Positions 25,457-33,238 of a DNA stretch of 34,871 nucleotides are shown piece by piece. Each line of letters begins with the position of its first letter. Position 1 is the stretch's first letter. The notes under the pieces were generated by a model that worked only from the letters and a program-made list of their open reading frames with translations, had not been told where the DNA came from and ran no database searches. Source of the stretch: an uncultured Pirellulaceae bacterium (GTDB lineage: Bacteria; Planctomycetota; Planctomycetia; Pirellulales; Pirellulaceae); the NCBI GenBank assembly GCA_938082855.1, contig CALKCC010000081.1:1-34871 (forward strand). The letters are read 5' to 3'. The translations under genes and the position numbers were made by a program.

Positions 25457-25547
25457 GAATCCTCTTTCAGTACATTCCAAGCATTAGAATCAAAATCTAC
25501 TTGGAGCAGGGTACCAAAAAGGAGCGTGGTCGAGCAATGAACATTTT

Positions 25548-25702
25548 CCATTTAACCATTTAACCATTTAGCCATTTAGACAGTTAAACAATTAGACAAT
25601 TAGACAATTAGACAGTTTTCATTTTGCTCAATGGACAATGTCTAATGAAAGAATGTCCAATGTCACATGGCTAAGTGGTTAAATGGTTAATTGGTTAAAT
25701 GT
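25548..25702. repeat. Octamer-repeat intergenic element, copy 4
   Basis: The left arm 25548-25619 reads CCATTTAA (twice), CCATTTAG (twice), ACAGTTAA, ACAATTAG (three times), then ACAGTT. The right arm 25665-25702 reads CTAAGTGG, TTAAATGG, TTAATTGG and TTAAATGT. The core nearly equals that of copy 3. Compared with copy 3 it has two extra ACAATTAG units, so unit number varies between copies. It lies between two same-strand genes. The last four residues (HLTN) and the TAA stop of the TPR gene are encoded by the right arm. Confidence 0.88.
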
Positions 25703-26895
25703 ATAAGCCGTTCTCTTGCCGTTTCATTCTCGGGGTTGATCCCCAGAGCGCCGCTATACCAACTGATGGCAGCTTCAAGGTCACCGAGTTTCTCCGCAAT
25801 CTGAGCGATCTGTACGCGGATACCATCATCGTCCGTTTGTTGGGCCGCTCGGACATTTAACTCGATGTACTCGAGTTTGAGAGTCTTAATTTCTTCGTGC
25901 CGAGCCAGTGCCTGTTCAGCTAGTGCGGTTTCCCCGAGTTGGCGTAGGACGTTTGAGAGTTGAAAGAAAACACGGTCATTGCCAGGGTCGAGTTCAGCAG
26001 CTCTTTCCAGAGCGTTGCGTGCCTCCTCGGGCTTACCTGTTTGCATTGAAAGGATCCCAAGAACGGTATGCCCATTCGGTAACGTGGCATCCTGCTGAAT
26101 CGCCAATTGGATTCGACTCTCCGCTTCACTGAAGTCTCCTAATGCCATCGCGCATTCTGCCAGATAAGCATTCGCCATTGCATTTAACCGCAGCGGTGTG
26201 TTCTCAGAGAGTTCCTGGAGTTGTTGTTTCGCATCCTGATACTTTCGCATGCGAATGTAGACTTCTGCCAATTCGACTCGGATTTCATCCTGTTGATCAA
26301 ATGCCGGGTCATTCGGAGCTCGTCGAAGCGACTCTAAATAGTGAGTGATGGCCAGTTCATGCTTTTCAAAGTCTTTACTGATAAGTCCCATCAAACGATC
26401 GGGACGAGGGTCCTTTGGCGCAAGCTCGGAGACTCGTTCACAGTGCTGCATGGCTTGCTGTAATGCTCCGAAATCGTAATAGTGCGCGATCAATAGGCGA
26501 TGGGCGTCCACATTGTCAGGGAACTCCATCACCAATTCCTCCAGCGTCCGCATCGCCGATGGCATGTCCTGAACGGCTGTGAAGCAATGGACAGCCAGAA
26601 TCATACAGTCTTCACGAATACGTTGATCTCCGGCGATGGTGCCGACTCGTTCCATCACTTTCTGATAGTTCAAAACATTCATGTAGAGATTGGCTTCGAG
26701 GAATTGAGTTTCCACGTCGGCGTTTTCTCGTTCGGCCAGTTCATTCTTGAGCCGTCTTACTTCCGTCCAGTTTTCAGCTTTAATCGCTACTCGCCCTTGC
26801 TCAAGCATTTCATCGATCGATGGTTCGGACGAACAGCCAGGCAAAAGCAGGGAACCTGCTAAAAGGAAAACGAGACCGGCTTGCTGAAGATTCAA
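25687..26895 (-). CDS. TPR-repeat lipoprotein
   Basis: The product has 402 residues from TTG 26895, which directly precedes a lipoprotein signal (NLQQAGLVFLLAGSLLLPGC, lipid Cys21). The rest is helical with several TPR-type repeats, for example DVETQFLEANLYMNVLNYQK, PDRLMGLISKDFEKHELAIT, PNGHTVLGILSMQTGKPEEA and ISWYSGALGINPENETARE. The adjoining FG-GAP/UnbV gene ends 11 nt upstream, and this pairing recurs in Planctomycetes (family knowledge). It is likely a periplasmic or outer-membrane scaffold for protein interactions. Its C-terminus runs into octamer element copy 4. Confidence 0.88.
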   Translation of the reverse strand: MNLQQAGLVFLLAGSLLLPGCSSEPSIDEMLEQGRVAIKAENWTEVRRLKNELAERENADVETQFLEANLYMNVLNYQKVMERVGTIAGDQRIREDCMILAVHCFTAVQDMPSAMRTLEELVMEFPDNVDAHRLLIAHYYDFGALQQAMQHCERVSELAPKDPRPDRLMGLISKDFEKHELAITHYLESLRRAPNDPAFDQQDEIRVELAEVYIRMRKYQDAKQQLQELSENTPLRLNAMANAYLAECAMALGDFSEAESRIQLAIQQDATLPNGHTVLGILSMQTGKPEEARNALERAAELDPGNDRVFFQLSNVLRQLGETALAEQALARHEEIKTLKLEYIELNVRAAQQTDDDGIRVQIAQIAEKLGDLEAAISWYSGALGINPENETARERLIHLTN

Positions 26896-26906
26896 GTGAA
26901 CTGCCT

Positions 26907-28796
26907 TTAAGATGCGGAGTTGGGTTGAATGATGGTGACTGCGGAATTTGGTTGCGGGGATTCGATCGTCTGCTGGTCGCCATTCGGCCAGTGAATCAAG
27001 ACTTGTTCGAGTGTCTGACCGGCGGGAATGCCGAAGTAAGTGCGGGCATCATGGCTTGATGCATAACTTCCTCCACCTTTAATTTGTCGAACCTGCTGGC
27101 CTTCATTGGTGATCAGAGTGATTCTTGCTCCTACCGCCGCTCGATTGCTGGCCTGCCCGATGAGTTTGAGCGAGAACCATTGGTTGTCGTTTTCTGTTTC
27201 GTTGATCAGTACGGAACATCGCTGATTGATATGGGAGTAAACAAGGTCCAGGTCGCCATCATTGTCCAAGTCACCACTGGCCATACCTCGGCCTTTATGC
27301 GCGGAAGTGAAATATTCACCGACACTCTTGTTTACTTTGGCAAATCGCCCCTCGATGTTTTCAAGTGCGATGGGCCATTGAGCAATCGTCGAATCATTGG
27401 GATATAGTTTGACGTGTCCATTGGCAATAAATAAATCTTCGTCACCGTCTCGGTCCGCATCGATAAACGTGGTCCCCCAGCCGACGTATACACTTTGGAA
27501 ACTGAGTAGTCCGCTGGCGCTACTTACGTGTTGGAAAAGAGAGTTGCCGATATTTTTATAGAGGGCAAATTGCTCGTTTTGGAAATTGGTGACAAACAAA
27601 TCCGGTAATCCATCCATGTTGAAGTCGCCTAGATCGATCCCCATACTGCCATCGGCATTACCAGTGTTATCGAATCCAACTCCACACAGAGTGGCTGTTT
27701 CTTCAAACGTACCATCCCCTTGATTGGTCCATAGGAAGTTAGAGACGGTATCATTGGTCACATAAATGTCCAGATCGCCATCCAGATCCATATCTGCCAT
27801 CAGAACGCCAAGCCCCTTACCGGCTTGTGTGATCCCTGCTTCGTCTGAAATATCCTCGAGAATTCCTTCTTCATTGAATTTGAATAGGTGGTCGGGCAGG
27901 GCGGCAAAGTCGCGAGGTGAACAAATGTCACGTCGCTGATCGACGGTCTTCTGGGATAAGAAGTTTTGATCTTGGCCTGTGCACAGCGGATGATAGGCAA
28001 AAGACCAGTCAATGTATTGTGCCACATACAGTTCCAGTGTCCCGTCGTTATCGATATCTCCCCATGCCGCTCCGACGCTCCAGAGGTCAGTTGGAAGTTG
28101 AAGTTGCTCGGCAATTTCTGTAAATGTCCCATCACCGTTGTTGTGGAAAACGAGCAACCCACCATAGCCGGTAATGACTACGTCACACAGTCCGTCGTTG
28201 TCGTAGTCCTGAGCCAACGCACCGTGGCTATAAAAGTCGTCGCGAGCGATACCGGCCTGTTCGGTCACATCGGTAAACGTGAGGTCGCCGTTGTTACGAT
28301 AGAGGGCAGGGGGGTAGCCGTGGATTTTGGTAGCTTCTTTTTCGTCGGCTCCGAATCGCCCTCCTCCGGTACAAAGCAAATCCATCCAACCATCCCCATC
28401 GTAATCAAAGATGGCGACGCCGCCTCCGAGCGTTTCAAGCATGGTAACATGCCCGGCTTCTTCGCCATTTCGATAAGTAAAATCTGGTCCGGATTCAAGC
28501 ATGCGGAATCGCAGATTACTTTTGGGTTCTGGTAGATTGTCAGCGGCCGAGATTTCCGGAGCTGGTTGTTCGTTCGGCGACGTGTCGAGATTATCCGATT
28601 GCTGTTGAGTTAGATCTAAGTTGGATTCGACGTTGGAATTTTGATCGATTGGTTTGGCCGGCTCGGTTTGCGAGTCACATCCGGGACTGAGCAGCAACGC
28701 ATTCGAGACCATCAAGGCAATCCAGAGTTTCGTCGGGATCGAGTTCAGCAGGGGGGATTGCTTGCGGCGTTGACTGGCTGAAAATCGGGGGACCAT
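26907..28796 (-). CDS. FG-GAP/VCBS-repeat and ASPIC/UnbV-domain lipoprotein (CRTAC1-like)
   Basis: The product has 629 residues. A lipoprotein signal ends in LLSPGC (Cys40); translation may alternatively begin at residue 29. After a Q/N/P-rich linker comes an integrin-alpha-like propeller with seven calcium-type loops of the D-x-D-x-D-G pattern: DYDGDGWMD, DYDNDGLCD, DIDNDGTLE, DMDLDGDLD, DFNMDGLPD, DADRDGDED and DLDNDGDLD. The C-terminal ASPIC/UnbV domain shows AVGARITLITNEGQQVRQIK, GGGSYASSHDARTYFGIP and LIHWPNGDQQTIE. The architecture matches planctomycete CRTAC1-like proteins; function is likely calcium-stabilised binding outside the cytoplasm. It is the upstream partner of the TPR lipoprotein. 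Confidence 0.92.
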   Translation of the reverse strand: MVPRFSASQRRKQSPLLNSIPTKLWIALMVSNALLLSPGCDSQTEPAKPIDQNSNVESNLDLTQQQSDNLDTSPNEQPAPEISAADNLPEPKSNLRFRMLESGPDFTYRNGEEAGHVTMLETLGGGVAIFDYDGDGWMDLLCTGGGRFGADEKEATKIHGYPPALYRNNGDLTFTDVTEQAGIARDDFYSHGALAQDYDNDGLCDVVITGYGGLLVFHNNGDGTFTEIAEQLQLPTDLWSVGAAWGDIDNDGTLELYVAQYIDWSFAYHPLCTGQDQNFLSQKTVDQRRDICSPRDFAALPDHLFKFNEEGILEDISDEAGITQAGKGLGVLMADMDLDGDLDIYVTNDTVSNFLWTNQGDGTFEETATLCGVGFDNTGNADGSMGIDLGDFNMDGLPDLFVTNFQNEQFALYKNIGNSLFQHVSSASGLLSFQSVYVGWGTTFIDADRDGDEDLFIANGHVKLYPNDSTIAQWPIALENIEGRFAKVNKSVGEYFTSAHKGRGMASGDLDNDGDLDLVYSHINQRCSVLINETENDNQWFSLKLIGQASNRAAVGARITLITNEGQQVRQIKGGGSYASSHDARTYFGIPAGQTLEQVLIHWPNGDQQTIESPQPNSAVTIIQPNSAS

Positions 28797-29052
28797 CGGG
28801 GGACTGTTTGGTTAGAGTCGACTTTGAATCTGGGGTGAATGTTTGGTTTGTTTATTCTACACCGAGAGTGGTTAAACGCGAGGATTGGAAAGCGGGGGAG
28901 CCAAAAGGCTATATACCGCAAACCGAACATAAGAAACATTATCGGACGTTGGGGATAGGGTGAAATACCCCGTTTTTCAGGGGTTTTGCTGAATTGAGCC
29001 TCGCCTAGCTGTTTATTAAGTGCTTCCGAAAACCCGGAATGACTCGCCCGCT

Positions 29053-30018
29053 CTACTCGCTCTCGTCGAGAAATTTACCCATGACGCGGAACTTGTTGTA
29101 GCGCTTGGCCAGTAAATCCTCGACAGACTCCTGCTTCAGGCCTTTGAGATGTTGAAGCAAGTATTGTTTGATCTGGATCGCCATCTGCTGGTGATCGCGA
29201 TGAGCACCTCCAAGTGGTTCCTGGATAATGTCATCCACAACTCCCAGTCCCGGCAGATGTTTGGATGTGAACTTGAGGGCGTCAGCGGCTTTGGGAGCGT
29301 GCTCGTGGCTCTTCCAGAGAATCCCGGCACAGCCCTCAGGGCTGATCACACTGTAGTAGCTGTGTTCCAGCATGGCGACACGGTCACCAACACCAATTCC
29401 CAATGCACCTCCGGAACCACCTTCGCCAATTACAATGCAAATGATGGGGGTTTCCAGACGAGACATCTCGTACATGTTTTCAGCGATGACCCATGCCTGT
29501 CCACGTTCTTCAGCTCCGATCCCTGGATAGGCACCTGGTGTGTCAATGAAACAGATGACAGGAAGATTGAATTTGGCGGCCAATTGCATCTTCTGCATGG
29601 CCTTACGGTAACCTTCGGGATGAGCACATCCAAAATAGCATTCCGTACGTTCTTTGACAGTTCGGCCTTTTTGATGACCAACGACCATTACTTTTTGGTC
29701 GTCGAGTTTTGCAAATCCAGTCAGGATAGCTCGGTCATCTCCGAATTTTCGGTCGCCATGTAGCTCCACGAATTCGTCGAATACCAGATTCAAATAATCT
29801 CGCGTATAAGGGCGGTTTTGGTGTCGAGCCACCTGAACCGTTTCCCAAGGAGATAGGTTTGCGTAGACGTCACGTGTAGTATCCGCGATCCGGTTTTTCA
29901 GGTCACGAACTTTTGCAGATTGACCATTGCCGGTTTCTTCGCTCTCGAGCGACTCTAATTCTTGCTCAAGCTCAAAAATCGGTTGTTCAAATGCCAGGCC
30001 AGGTCCCGCGCTACTCAT
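29053..30018 (-). CDS. accA: Acetyl-CoA carboxylase carboxyltransferase subunit alpha
   Basis: The product has 321 residues from ATG 30018, with AGAGGA six nt upstream; an in-frame TTG one codon earlier is rejected because it is too close to that site. AccA with AccD transfers CO2 from carboxybiotin to acetyl-CoA, the first step of fatty-acid synthesis. Diagnostic segments are RPYTRDYLNLVFDEFVELHG, GHQKGR, HPEGYRKAMQKMQLA, CFIDTPGAYPGIGAEERGQA, GEGGSGGALGIGVGD and SPEGCAGILWK. The N-terminal helix (IFELEQELESLE) is typical. All are intact and length matches the family. It stands alone, with no accD nearby. Confidence 0.97.
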   Translation of the reverse strand: MSSAGPGLAFEQPIFELEQELESLESEETGNGQSAKVRDLKNRIADTTRDVYANLSPWETVQVARHQNRPYTRDYLNLVFDEFVELHGDRKFGDDRAILTGFAKLDDQKVMVVGHQKGRTVKERTECYFGCAHPEGYRKAMQKMQLAAKFNLPVICFIDTPGAYPGIGAEERGQAWVIAENMYEMSRLETPIICIVIGEGGSGGALGIGVGDRVAMLEHSYYSVISPEGCAGILWKSHEHAPKAADALKFTSKHLPGLGVVDDIIQEPLGGAHRDHQQMAIQIKQYLLQHLKGLKQESVEDLLAKRYNKFRVMGKFLDESE

Positions 30019-30223
30019 CAATAATCCTCTAGACTAACTCTACAAACTCTACTCGGTCTCTTTGTTTGATCGGTACTCTCCATCACGACCTTCAATCGGT
30101 AATCGTGCTGAACACTGCATTACCCAGGGAGCGTTACAAAGTACCAACCTGTGATTCCATCATAGTAAACACTAATGAAAGATCTTGAAACTCCTAATTA
30201 AGGACTCTCAGACGCCGCCCCAC

Positions 30224-31111
30224 TCACGCCTCGTCTTCCTCCGGTTTGATTTCGGATGGGTGCAAAGGTTTTGACCTAAAAACTCGCATGGTGGACAAAT
30301 GTCGCAGTACGGTTTTGAGATTATTGGGACGTTGTTCTTTTTTCTTTCTCAGCATATCTTCGATGAGATCGCTGAATTCCTGAGTGACATTTTTATTGAG
30401 AGTATTGGCCGGAGGGGCTTTCGCTTTCAAATGCTTCGTCAGTAACTGTTCGGGAGAATTTCCAGTAAACGGTAGCTTGCCGGTGACAATTTCAAAATAC
30501 ATACAGCCCAGGCTGTAGATGTCGGAACGGATATCGAGAGGACGTCGGCGGATTTGTTCCGGTGACATGTAGCTGCGAGTCCCGGCGATTTCTTTAGGTT
30601 TCCCAAACCCGAGCTTAGCCAAAAAGCCGGTCCGAGATGGTTGGCATAAAGCAAAGTCAATGAGCTTGGTCTGCCCTTCATCGTTCACCAAATAGTTATC
30701 GGGTTTGATATCGCAGTGGACCCACTTTTGTTCGTGCAAATGGTCGAGCCCCAATGCGGAATGTTCGATAATCACATCCGCATGATGTTGCATCAATTCA
30801 CGATCAATTCGTAATCGCTGTTTCAGATTGAGCTGCTCTCCAAACTCAAGCGAAAGATAAGGATCGTTGCCGGTCGTCCTCACGCCGAATACCTCGATCA
30901 CATTGTCATGGTCGAGTTTACTGGCGATGTTGTATTCATGCTGCAGATACCTACGCTCCACTTTGCTTTGCCGAGCTTGCGCAGTAAGCACTTTGAGTGC
31001 TACTTTCTGTTTAGTATTTCCATCCACCGATTCGAAGATCTGACAGGTTGCCCCGGAACGAATCAAACGTACGATTCGATATTGATCAATAAAGTCTCTT
31101 CCGTGTCCCAC
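30224..31111 (-). CDS. Serine/threonine protein kinase-like protein with altered catalytic motifs
   Basis: The product has 295 residues from GTG 31111. It has a single kinase domain and no transmembrane segment or sensor domain. VALK (Lys40) and the alpha-C Glu59 are present. The catalytic loop is HCDIKPDN (Asp134, Lys136, Asn139) and SPE replaces APE. SDIYSLG (Asp197) is kept. Departures are a glycine-rich loop reduced to IRSGATCQIF, HCD in place of HRD, and DFA (152-154) in place of DFG. The essential Lys, Asp and Asn remain, so activity is possible though with altered nucleotide or metal handling. Planctomycetes carry many such kinases. No cognate regulator is adjacent. Confidence 0.88.
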   Translation of the reverse strand: MGHGRDFIDQYRIVRLIRSGATCQIFESVDGNTKQKVALKVLTAQARQSKVERRYLQHEYNIASKLDHDNVIEVFGVRTTGNDPYLSLEFGEQLNLKQRLRIDRELMQHHADVIIEHSALGLDHLHEQKWVHCDIKPDNYLVNDEGQTKLIDFALCQPSRTGFLAKLGFGKPKEIAGTRSYMSPEQIRRRPLDIRSDIYSLGCMYFEIVTGKLPFTGNSPEQLLTKHLKAKAPPANTLNKNVTQEFSDLIEDMLRKKKEQRPNNLKTVLRHLSTMRVFRSKPLHPSEIKPEEDEA

Positions 31112-31218
31112 AATTGTCTCGTTTAACTAGTTGAGATATGGATAGTCAACGATTACACCGGCTTTTCCCCAAAAGTACGCGGCCTAACCTGCTATTGAAA
31201 TGATTGGGTGAAGTGTAC

Positions 31219-31252
31219 AAAAAAACAAACGGTCTGGGAACGACTATTTGTG
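31219..31252 (-). terminator. Candidate rho-independent terminator of the asd-truA-glycosyltransferase run
   Basis: Read on the minus strand just after the glycosyltransferase stop: ACAAA and TTTGT close a stem, GTC/GAC pair inside after a small internal loop, and seven Ts follow. The stem is weak in GC, so confidence is moderate. Confidence 0.4.
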
Positions 31253-31259
31253 GTCGAGC

Positions 31260-32420
31260 CTACTCTGTTTCAAGCACTTCGCGGTAGATCTTTCGGATAC
31301 GTTCGGTCATGAGTTGATGGGAATACATCTCCCGACACTTGGCTCTTCCGACGGCTCCAAGTTGTTCTCGTTTTTCTGGAGAGCTTGCCAGTTCCAGGAT
31401 TCCTGCTGATAAGGCATTGATATCTTTCGCATCGGTGAGGATTCCGGTTTCACCTGTGATACAGACTTCCCGCGCACCATCGATGTCAAAGCTGAGAACC
31501 GGTTTTCCGGCCAACAGAGCCTGAGGTAGGGCCCGAGCTAGTCCTTCTCTCAAACTGGTGTGTGCCAATAAATCCATGGCTCCGATATATCGTGGCACGT
31601 CAGTGGGGGGCACGAGTCCGGTGAAATGGAAATGGTCGGTTAACCCCCCTGCCTCGATTTGCGTCACAATCGATTCCCGCAGCGTTCCATCGCCCACGAG
31701 CAGGAAATGGACATTTGGGTTTTCTGCGACGATCGATTTAGCGGCCTCGACTAAGTACTTATGCCCTTTTAAGTTGAACAGTCTGGCGATTTTTCCGACG
31801 ACAATTTGGTCGTCAGTGAATCCAAACTCTTTACGGACGGTATCGCGATGGTCATTCGCTTGTAAGTAATCATCGATGGCCATTCCGCTATAGACCGTTG
31901 TGAACCGCTCTCTGCTAGCCACCCTGCCCTCAACCATGAGGTCGGTCATGGCATCGGCCACACAAAGCAATCGATGGCAGCGTTTGGCAGCAACGCGTTC
32001 GCAGAAAACGAAGAGGCGGCGAGCCAGGCCTGATTGATAGGGGTGGAATGGAGCACCGTGGACAGTATGGATGACGGCGGGTACTTTGAGCTTCCAGGCG
32101 GCCATCCTGCCAAGCATTCCAGCTTTTGCGCTATGAGTGTGAACCACATCCGGTTGGATTGTTTTGAGCAGTGCCTTTATTTGGCGATACGCTTTCCAGT
32201 CCTGCCAGGGGTGGATGTTTCTGGTTAATGCAGAGGCTTCCACAATCTTGAGTTGTGGGTGATTAAAGCGTTCGAGCAACTGGCCTTCCCGCCCTTCAGA
32301 CGGTCCAGTGATCAAGGTGACGTCATCACCAAAGTGCTCGATCAAATCGATACAGTTCAGCAGTGTGTTTTCCTGAGCACCACCAACGATCATGCGGGTA
32401 ATAATATGAACGACTTTCAT
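31260..32420 (-). CDS. Glycosyltransferase family 4 (GT-B fold)
   Basis: The product has 386 residues. The N-terminal Rossmann half begins MKVVHIITRMIVGGAQENTL with the GGAQ loop of GT4 enzymes and HTVHGAPFHPYQ further on. The C-terminal donor-binding half has VGKIARLFNLKGHKYLVEAA (with the conserved K and G), FLLVGDGTLR and GLVPPTDVPRYIGAMDLLAH. The donor-contact motif EX7E is altered: Glu292 is present in REGLARALPQALLAGKPV but the second position is Gln300. It probably transfers a sugar nucleotide to an envelope glycan or lipid; the substrate is unknown. It is the last gene of a run after asd and truA, starting 38 nt after truA ends. Confidence 0.9.
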   Translation of the reverse strand: MKVVHIITRMIVGGAQENTLLNCIDLIEHFGDDVTLITGPSEGREGQLLERFNHPQLKIVEASALTRNIHPWQDWKAYRQIKALLKTIQPDVVHTHSAKAGMLGRMAAWKLKVPAVIHTVHGAPFHPYQSGLARRLFVFCERVAAKRCHRLLCVADAMTDLMVEGRVASRERFTTVYSGMAIDDYLQANDHRDTVRKEFGFTDDQIVVGKIARLFNLKGHKYLVEAAKSIVAENPNVHFLLVGDGTLRESIVTQIEAGGLTDHFHFTGLVPPTDVPRYIGAMDLLAHTSLREGLARALPQALLAGKPVLSFDIDGAREVCITGETGILTDAKDINALSAGILELASSPEKREQLGAVGRAKCREMYSHQLMTERIRKIYREVLETE

Positions 32421-32458
32421 AGCAGGCGTTTTAACCTACCTGACCAGCTTTGTACATA

Positions 32459-33214
32459 TTAAGTCTCACCGTAATCGACATTCATCAGATAAAGGCCTTC
32501 CGGTGGAGCGGTCTGCCCTGCCCTCTTTCGATCACAGGCTTTCATAACGTCCACGATCCAGTCAGGCTCTTCAATGCCTTTTCCCACTCGGCTCAACGAC
32601 CCCACAATGTTACGCACCATGTTATAGAGGAAACCATCGGCTCGGATGTCCATCGTAATAAATCGAGCGTCGTGACTGTAATGCTCGCTCAATTCAAGCG
32701 ACATGACATTCCGAACACTCGTTTTACGATCACTCTTTGAAGCTTCAAAACTGGCAAAGTCATGTTCGCCAATGAAGTGTTGAGCCGCGGCTTGCATGGC
32801 GGAAAGATCTAATGCCTTGGGGTGCGACCAACAATATTTAAGGGACAGCGGGTCCATAATCGGTCCAGGTTGGATGATGTAGCGGTATTGTTTGCTAACA
32901 GCATCCCGTATCGGGTGAAAGTCATCCCGAGTGATCCGCAGGTGCCTTAAGTAAATATCGAAGGGCGTATGTGCGTTGATCGCGCGACACAGCACATCTT
33001 CGGGAAGATCCGTGGCGACTTTGAAAGAGATCACCTGACCATGCGCATGAACACCGGAGTCAGTACGGCCACTGGAAAGAACACGTTTAGACTGCCCCGT
33101 TACTTTGAGCAACGCGGTCTCCATCAGTCCTTGAATCGTCCGTTGATTGGGCTGTACTTGCCAACCGGCATACTTGGTTCCATCGTAAGCGAGTGTGCCT
33201 CGATAAGTATGCAT
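32459..33214 (-). CDS. truA: tRNA pseudouridine(38-40) synthase TruA
   Basis: The protein has 251 residues. It converts uridines 38-40 in the tRNA anticodon arm to pseudouridine. The catalytic aspartate is Asp52 in GRTDSGVHAHGQV, with the LAYDGTKYAGWQVQPNQRTI start typical of TruA. FLYNMVRNIVGSLSRVGKG near the C-terminus is the conserved RNA-binding element. Length is family-typical and the ATG at 33214 gives the usual N-terminus. It follows asd by 24 nt and precedes the glycosyltransferase, so it is likely cotranscribed. Confidence 0.97.
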   Translation of the reverse strand: MHTYRGTLAYDGTKYAGWQVQPNQRTIQGLMETALLKVTGQSKRVLSSGRTDSGVHAHGQVISFKVATDLPEDVLCRAINAHTPFDIYLRHLRITRDDFHPIRDAVSKQYRYIIQPGPIMDPLSLKYCWSHPKALDLSAMQAAAQHFIGEHDFASFEASKSDRKTSVRNVMSLELSEHYSHDARFITMDIRADGFLYNMVRNIVGSLSRVGKGIEEPDWIVDVMKACDRKRAGQTAPPEGLYLMNVDYGET

Positions 33215-33238
33215 AGGTTTGGAAGTCCGATCTGGTGA

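Noticed and set aside
24310-25702. Octamer arrays as a CRISPR array
   Set aside because: Units are 8 bp, directly adjacent with no unique spacers, and no cas genes are in the window.
28967-28984. ACCCC/GGGGT hairpin as accA terminator
   Set aside because: The stem is only 5 bp and the minus-strand T-run is three bases long.
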